Positions 59,701 through 64,000 of a stretch of 64,000 nt of DNA are shown piece by piece. The DNA is from Heliopora coerulea (Eukaryota > Cnidaria > Anthozoa > Scleralcyonacea > Helioporidae). The first letter of the stretch is position 1. Every line of letters begins with the position of its first letter. Location of the stretch: assembly GCA_030142905.1 (NCBI GenBank), contig JASJOG010000282.1, positions 186,001 to 250,000 of the forward strand, written 5' to 3'. The position numbers and the translations under genes were made by a program. Below the pieces are notes generated by a model. The model did not search any database and was not told the DNA's origin. It saw only the letters and a program-made list of their open reading frames with translations.

Positions 59701-60392
59701 ACGAGTAAAATTGTCTGGCATTAAAGTGAAAGAGAAGCATATGTTCTCCATGGGGAAAGGGTTGATGTAATGTGTTGACAGATACCAGAAACAAGGTAAC
59801 AAATTGAATTTGCCATCCCCTGACGGTATAGTCATAATCCAATCCCAGTGAAACACCAAGTGTTGTGTAATGTGTGATACAACATTAACAGTAATTGACA
59901 TACATGACATTTCTCGATTCTTTACATTCACTAAAAGATTCTCTGTCAGCCATGCTACAGTCAGCATCACAGCAGCAGTTGGGATCACAGCCATTAACAA
60001 CCAAATCACAAATGCAACCTTGAGAAAAACAACACAAAGTCCTGTTTATTCAATAGATTGACACAAAACTGTCAACTTGTCACAGCTTGTAAAGATCTCC
60101 AGTGGGCCTCTGAACCCTCAGTATTATAATTTCAGAACAATGTAAGAAAAAATTTACGAGGTCAACTATTAACGAATGATAAACAAAGAAAATGTGCATC
60201 ACTGTAAACCATATTAGAGTAACTTCTTGGTAAAACTTTTCTTATACTCACTAATGACGAACTGGTAACAAATATTTACGCACTTGAAGTGCTGCCTGTA
60301 TTTGTAACTGTTTCATTGGCCTGTTCGACAGCTCTAAATCGCAGTAATAATAAAATGAAAATTGCAAATACACCAGAACAAGTAGCAGCCAT
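50758..60392 (-). CDS. TCTN: Tectonic family protein (ciliary transition zone)
   Basis: Twelve exons: 60392-60284, 60018-59904, 58068-57962, 57736-57597, 57035-56933, 56412-56294, 55631-55443, 54611-54492, 54355-54255, 52732-52576, 51439-51389 and 50913-50758. Phases match at every junction; total 1467 nt, 488 residues. Tectonics are secreted or membrane-linked parts of the MKS/tectonic complex at the ciliary transition zone and support Hedgehog signalling in vertebrates. Exon 1 is a signal peptide (ATG then about 20 hydrophobic residues). Exon 2 carries the diagnostic cysteine cluster CICDLVVNGCDPNCCCDADC. Later exons show LFCIIRNN, GVLNHCSF, ADWVKIINDKPGN, IVGARFKYEQAKKITYQ and, at the end, SFVDVSEPP followed by DFFHPFL and stop, the usual tectonic C-terminus. 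It is somewhat shorter than vertebrate tectonics because the N-terminal linker is short. TCTN1, 2 or 3 cannot be told apart here. Confidence 0.9.
51000..51340. repeat. Purine-rich GGTGAGATG-like degenerate tract
   Basis: G/A-rich words (GGTGAGATG, AAGGTGG, GATGAAG) recur without a fixed period on the plus strand in the last tectonic intron. The minus strand is pyrimidine-rich, which may serve the downstream acceptor. Confidence 0.6.
53370..53580. repeat. Dispersed repeat, copy 2
   Basis: Same order of words as the copy at 22290-22500 (AGGAAGAAACCAGAG, then CAAACTGGACAACA, then CACATGTGATCAAG). It directly abuts the 36-bp minisatellite. Confidence 0.65.
53605..54108. repeat. 36-bp minisatellite, 14 units, in a tectonic intron
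   Basis: Unit GTGAGAGACACATGCACTAC plus CACTGTGCCACCAG(A/T)G. Exactly 14 units of 36 bp fill 504 bp with few substitutions. Because 36 is a multiple of three and the unit lacks stops in several frames, it opens ORFs of 160-200 codons on both strands. It lies between tectonic exons 9 and 10 and is not coding. Confidence 0.95.
59148..59248. mobile_element. 101-bp foldback MITE in tectonic intron 2
   Basis: Left arm AATAAAAATTAAGGCCCAGC continues to AGAGAATG and AACAGCCAT. The right arm is its reverse complement with few mismatches, and the loop is about 16 bases. No coding content. Confidence 0.8.
59574..59730. repeat. Two adjacent copies of the AGTAAAAT/GTCTGG dispersed motif
   Basis: Copies near 59574-59650 (TAATAAAATTATCTGGTGTG) and 59672-59730 (GACGAGTAAAATTGTCTGGC), each preceded by a TTAACCCCTTCCCTAC phrase. 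Other copies lie at about 4540, 7725, 7905, 60755 and 62670. Confidence 0.65.
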
Positions 60393-61672
60393 TTTGTCAA
60401 ATTACTTGACCCAGTCTCTGCCGAAATTGGCGCCAAAACTTGAATACGCCACTTTACATCGTACAAACTACATACTCCAACTCCATTTTCCAATAACAGT
60501 TAATTTAAATCCAAGTTCAGTAATCCAATTACATAAGCCCAAACAAACGATACAGGTACGTTAAATTGCCGTAAAAAAATCAACCTGGTTGTGGCAGGGA
60601 AGGTGCGACGAATTGTTCATGAAGACCCAAAAAAATCTAGTAAACTTTTTCGGCTGTTGCGGAAAGCGTGTTAATGCAATGCATGGTAATTACTTTTGAA
60701 GATACGCCCAGCTTATAAAATAATCTGTAAGTCTATTTAACTCTTTCTTTTGTCGAGGTTTTCTTTTGGTGAGTAAAATTGTCTGGCGCTAGCCAGATCA
60801 AAATAACCTAGAGTTAACCAAAGCTAAAAAAAAAAAAGTTAAGTCCATCACCACCCTTTCTAATAACACATTCCAAACCATCGGAAAATGGATGGACCTT
60901 CACACAGCAGTTCACAAAACCACAGATGTTAAGGTATTGGTAGAACTTGCTACTATTAAACACATTTCATACACGAACATCAAAGTTTCTGAATCACTAG
61001 AACAAGAATATCGTATCACCAGTTTCAAAGAAAATAAACAATTAGAATGCATGACAACCAATTACAGTTTAGCAGTATCTGCTCTTAACACTACTCAAGG
61101 CTGGATCAGTTTTTCAAAGCTTCAGATTTTATTGGAGGCGAATTTGAGAGCGTTCCTACTTTCTCCCAAATATAACATTATCAGCACAGCGAACTATGGA
61201 TACTGAAATAAACCACATCAATTTTCCTCTTTAAGAATACATCTTAGTTACTTAAGAATACAGAGCTAATGAAAGGTACGAATGTTTACGGAAAATTAGT
61301 GATCTGTGAAATTGTTATAGACTTCGTTAGAACGTAATGCCATTCCACGTCTACATAGCTATTTATAACCAAATATTCGTAAAAGAACTCTTTCACTAAG
61401 CAAAAGAAAACTTCAGTTGACATAGGCAATATATTCCAGTGAGATATTACGTCTAACAGGGATATCACGTTATGGTCATCACTGCATCTCGCGGGTTTTT
61501 AACAGGAACGAACAATTACTAGAAATCACCGCAAAAAAAAAAAATAATAAAAATTACTGCAACCGAATATTAATTAGACATCCAAGAACCTATATCGTAG
61601 ATTTGCGAATTTCTGAGAAATTTCTCTAGAATTTTATAAGCTTCTGTTCGCGGTCTGTTCCGCCCATTTCCT
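60393..61672. other. Spacer between delta-catenin 3' end and tectonic start
   Basis: Holds the tectonic promoter and the catenin 3' untranslated region. One dispersed-motif copy lies at 60755-60812 (GTGAGTAAAATTGTCTGGCG). A 104-codon plus-strand ORF at 60892-61206 has no recognisable domain and is not called. Confidence 0.5.
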
Positions 61673-64000
61673 TTATACCCACGAATCAGCCTCGTCTTCA
61701 CCTTCAGAGACCTTCTTGCGGTTTTTATTGACCTTGGCGTACTCGGGGGGTCCAGCAGCAGTGGTTGTTGACGAGGTAGGGGGTTCTTGTGCTTGGGATG
61801 GTCCGGGTGAGGCTCGTGAAGAGTCGCCACCAGCGTACGGTACACCATAGCCTTGCATTTCAATGGATCGGTCGGTATCATTACCTCCCGCGGTAACGCT
61901 GGTCGTTTGGGGATATCGAGGTTGGTTTGAGTAAGACTTTTGTGCACTTCTCGGAAGTGAGACATCGTCGTAAGCCTTCGGTTGAGAGAACTGACCATAT
62001 TCTTCTCCTAATTTTTTCGTGTATTGCCATCCGGCTTTATCGATCACAGTTCGTGTTTCTTTGAAATTCCACATCGATATGAGAACCTGAAGACAAAAAA
62101 ATTTAAAAAAAAAAAACAAAAAAATTTTTATTCCTTTCTTTTCAGTTTATCATTGCATATAAGTAAATATCAATTTTCTTTTTTTTTTTCATCTCTCCAA
62201 ACAGTTTGATTAATGACACAGCACAGTAAAAACATCAATTTTCAGTGGATGGAATTGAAGGGAATTGAATTGAACCACATAGTGTTTGTCCGAACTGAAT
62301 TGAATTTTATTCCACATTCCATTCCTTTTCCCACTTATTTTTCTTTTCTTTTCTTGCGCACAATCGCAGTCCTCACCTGATTTGCTGTCTTGACAACTTT
62401 AGGTGTGTAATTTCCTTTTGCCATCCTCACGAGTTTCACAACACCACCAACATCACGTACAGCTCTGAGGAAACACAAAAAATGATAATAGAAAATCGTG
62501 CAGTAAGGAAGTGCTCCGGACACCAGGCCATCCCTTGCTGACAGTATATATCAGCACAGGGATATGAATGGCTGTGAAATGGTTCACACAAATGAGGGGG
62601 TGGTCCTTGCAGAATTTTACTTGGGGCCCCGGTATAGCTAAGTCCGGTAGTGGATTAACATTTCAACTGCTAGGTCGAGTTTAGTTCGGGCTAACATCAG
62701 ATGATTTTATCCATTGAAGGGATAAGTCGAGCAGATTCTAAAAGCTTGAAATCTAGTTAACGTTTCCTCTTGTTTCGAATGACACTTCTATAGACCCAGA
62801 TCTTACTTGGCATTTTGTGAACTTTGGTCCACCAGTTGATGAATGGTGCAGATGATGGCGCCATAAGTTGGTTCAGTTAAGCCTTGGCTTCCTTCACCAG
62901 GCGGAAGTCGGTGCACTAAATCTTTCATTGCATATTTACCTAAACAGAGACGTAAATAAAGACAGCAATATTGCGTTTTGCTTTGTCACCTTGCAACTAC
63001 TACTGCATTCTGGAATTCGATGTAAAATCCGTGAAGATCAAACGGGCACAATCGGGGCTTTAAGAGTTGAGTAGATCGGGAAAACGTTTGTTCACTAGTC
63101 ATGTCATAGACAAACATAAAGCAAGAAATGAGAAGTACTTCTTCTAAGTTCTCACATGCAGTGCTCTCTCCACGAAAAATTAATCCTAAAAATGTTTCCA
63201 AATTCAATAGTAATTAATCTTACCTATTACGACTTTATTTCTTGTATCGATGGCTAAATTTCTAAGTGCAGTGGCATCAGCCCTAATAACGCTGTCGTCG
63301 TCAACTCGTAGAAGTTCCACGAGAATTGGTAAGCCCTTTTCACGTCTCAGAGTAGAACGTAATAACGCTGACCACTATAGAATAAAAACAAAAAAAGATA
63401 CTTTAAATAATACAGCCTTAAAAAGAGAAAATTGTCCACTGCACACGCAAACTTTCGGTTTTCAATCGTTTCAACCATCATGCTTGATGTGCAAATTGAA
63501 CGATTTTTAAAGCTAAATGTTGCCGTAAAAAGTTCCGTTAAAAATCGCTCACAATGGGATGTTAGATGCACCGATTTTCTGGTGCAACATTAGCTGTGTT
63601 AAAAATCATCTCGTGAAACATCACCATTAGCGAGTCATGACTTGAAATGTGGCCACAAACACACACGTTAAACTGGACTATGAGCAATGATTAAATCTCT
63701 CACCCTCCATAAACACGCAGTCAGGTTATGTATCATTCCAGTGGCTGCTTCCAGAGTTTCTGCATTACTAGACTCCGCAAGCAAAGTGAGTATGGGACTT
63801 ATGGTCTCTGGTTGCCATAACAACGCCACGCCCTCCTTGGCATTATGTCCAGCGCGATCCACGGGCATTCTATCCATAGCTCCTTTTTTCTTGGATTTCT
63901 TACTGAAAAATCCCGCAGTAGTTTTGTCAGGGCCACCATAGATTGTTCTCTCCGGGCGATCTGGGTCGAGGTCGGTGTCCAGGTACTTCTGCCGATCAAC
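61673..64000 (-). CDS. CTNND: p120/delta-catenin family armadillo protein, C-terminal part (5' end beyond the window)
   Basis: Five exons are visible: 64000(continues)-63704, 63374-63224, 62939-62807, 62464-62377 and 62086-61673, all in phase, for 360 codons plus stop. This family binds the cadherin juxtamembrane tail and regulates junctions and Rho GTPases. Signs in order: a lysine-rich insert ([15 protein letters not shown]) at the usual place in the ARM array; ARM helices [15 protein letters not shown] and [25 protein letters not shown] with [40 protein letters not shown]; and MWNFKETR. The tail then includes [10 protein letters not shown] and ends in DSWV, the PDZ-binding motif of delta-catenin, ARVCF and p0071 (p120 itself lacks it). 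A single ancestral member is usual in invertebrates. The gene symbol is at family level only. Confidence 0.93.

Noticed and set aside
60892..61206. 104-codon plus-strand ORF between catenin and tectonic
   Set aside because: No recognisable domain; it lies in a short spacer that must hold untranslated and promoter sequence of two minus-strand genes.
63687..63941. Plus-strand ORF at the right edge
   Set aside because: Antisense shadow of the delta-catenin armadillo exon.

Overview
The window looks like nuclear DNA of a cnidarian, most likely an anthozoan such as a stony coral. This rests on spliced animal genes (a delta-catenin family protein, tectonic, two TGF-beta family ligands, a Shaker-type potassium channel), introns of about 0.5-3 kb with GT-AG borders, AT-rich spacers, and the repeat types present (hAT-like MITEs, Penelope-like and LINE tails). 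No species can be named from the sequence alone. I joined exons by hand using splice signals and reading phase; every multi-exon model below sums to a multiple of three.

Layout. 1-5 kb: a non-autonomous hAT-like element with an exact 8-bp target duplication, then an intronless EF-hand protein (+). 5.2-6.6 kb: an intronless Shaker-type potassium channel (+) with a depleted voltage sensor and a broken PXP hinge. 9.4-11.4 kb: TGF-beta-like ligand A (-), two exons. 11.4-29.8 kb: about 18 kb without a gene I can prove, holding a degenerate tandem repeat of about 97 bp and a sharply CpG-poor block (24.4-28.2 kb) that probably hides a transcription unit. 29.8-33.4 kb: TGF-beta-like ligand B (-), with the same two-exon, phase-1 structure as A and repeats in its intron. 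35.3-49.5 kb: a 12-exon type I receptor (-) with fibronectin-III-like modules, one transmembrane helix and a short tyrosine-bearing tail. 50.8-60.4 kb: a 12-exon tectonic gene (-). 61.7-64.0 kb: the 3' part of a p120/delta-catenin gene (-) that runs off the right edge.

The most interesting items are: (1) the receptor, which looks like a cytokine-receptor-type protein with a duplicated three-exon extracellular module, a PxP juxtamembrane motif and three tail tyrosines; (2) the two linked TGF-beta-like ligands, each missing a different hallmark cysteine; (3) the Kv subunit with features of electrically silent subunits. I see no sign that the genes form one pathway. Tectonic acts at the ciliary transition zone and delta-catenin at cell junctions. 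The two secreted ligands and the receptor are signalling proteins, but nothing pairs them: TGF-beta ligands use serine/threonine kinase receptors, and this receptor has no kinase domain.

By eye, CpG is scarce in the introns of the tectonic and receptor genes and normal around the ligand and channel genes. This matches the known cnidarian pattern of germline methylation in broadly expressed gene bodies.
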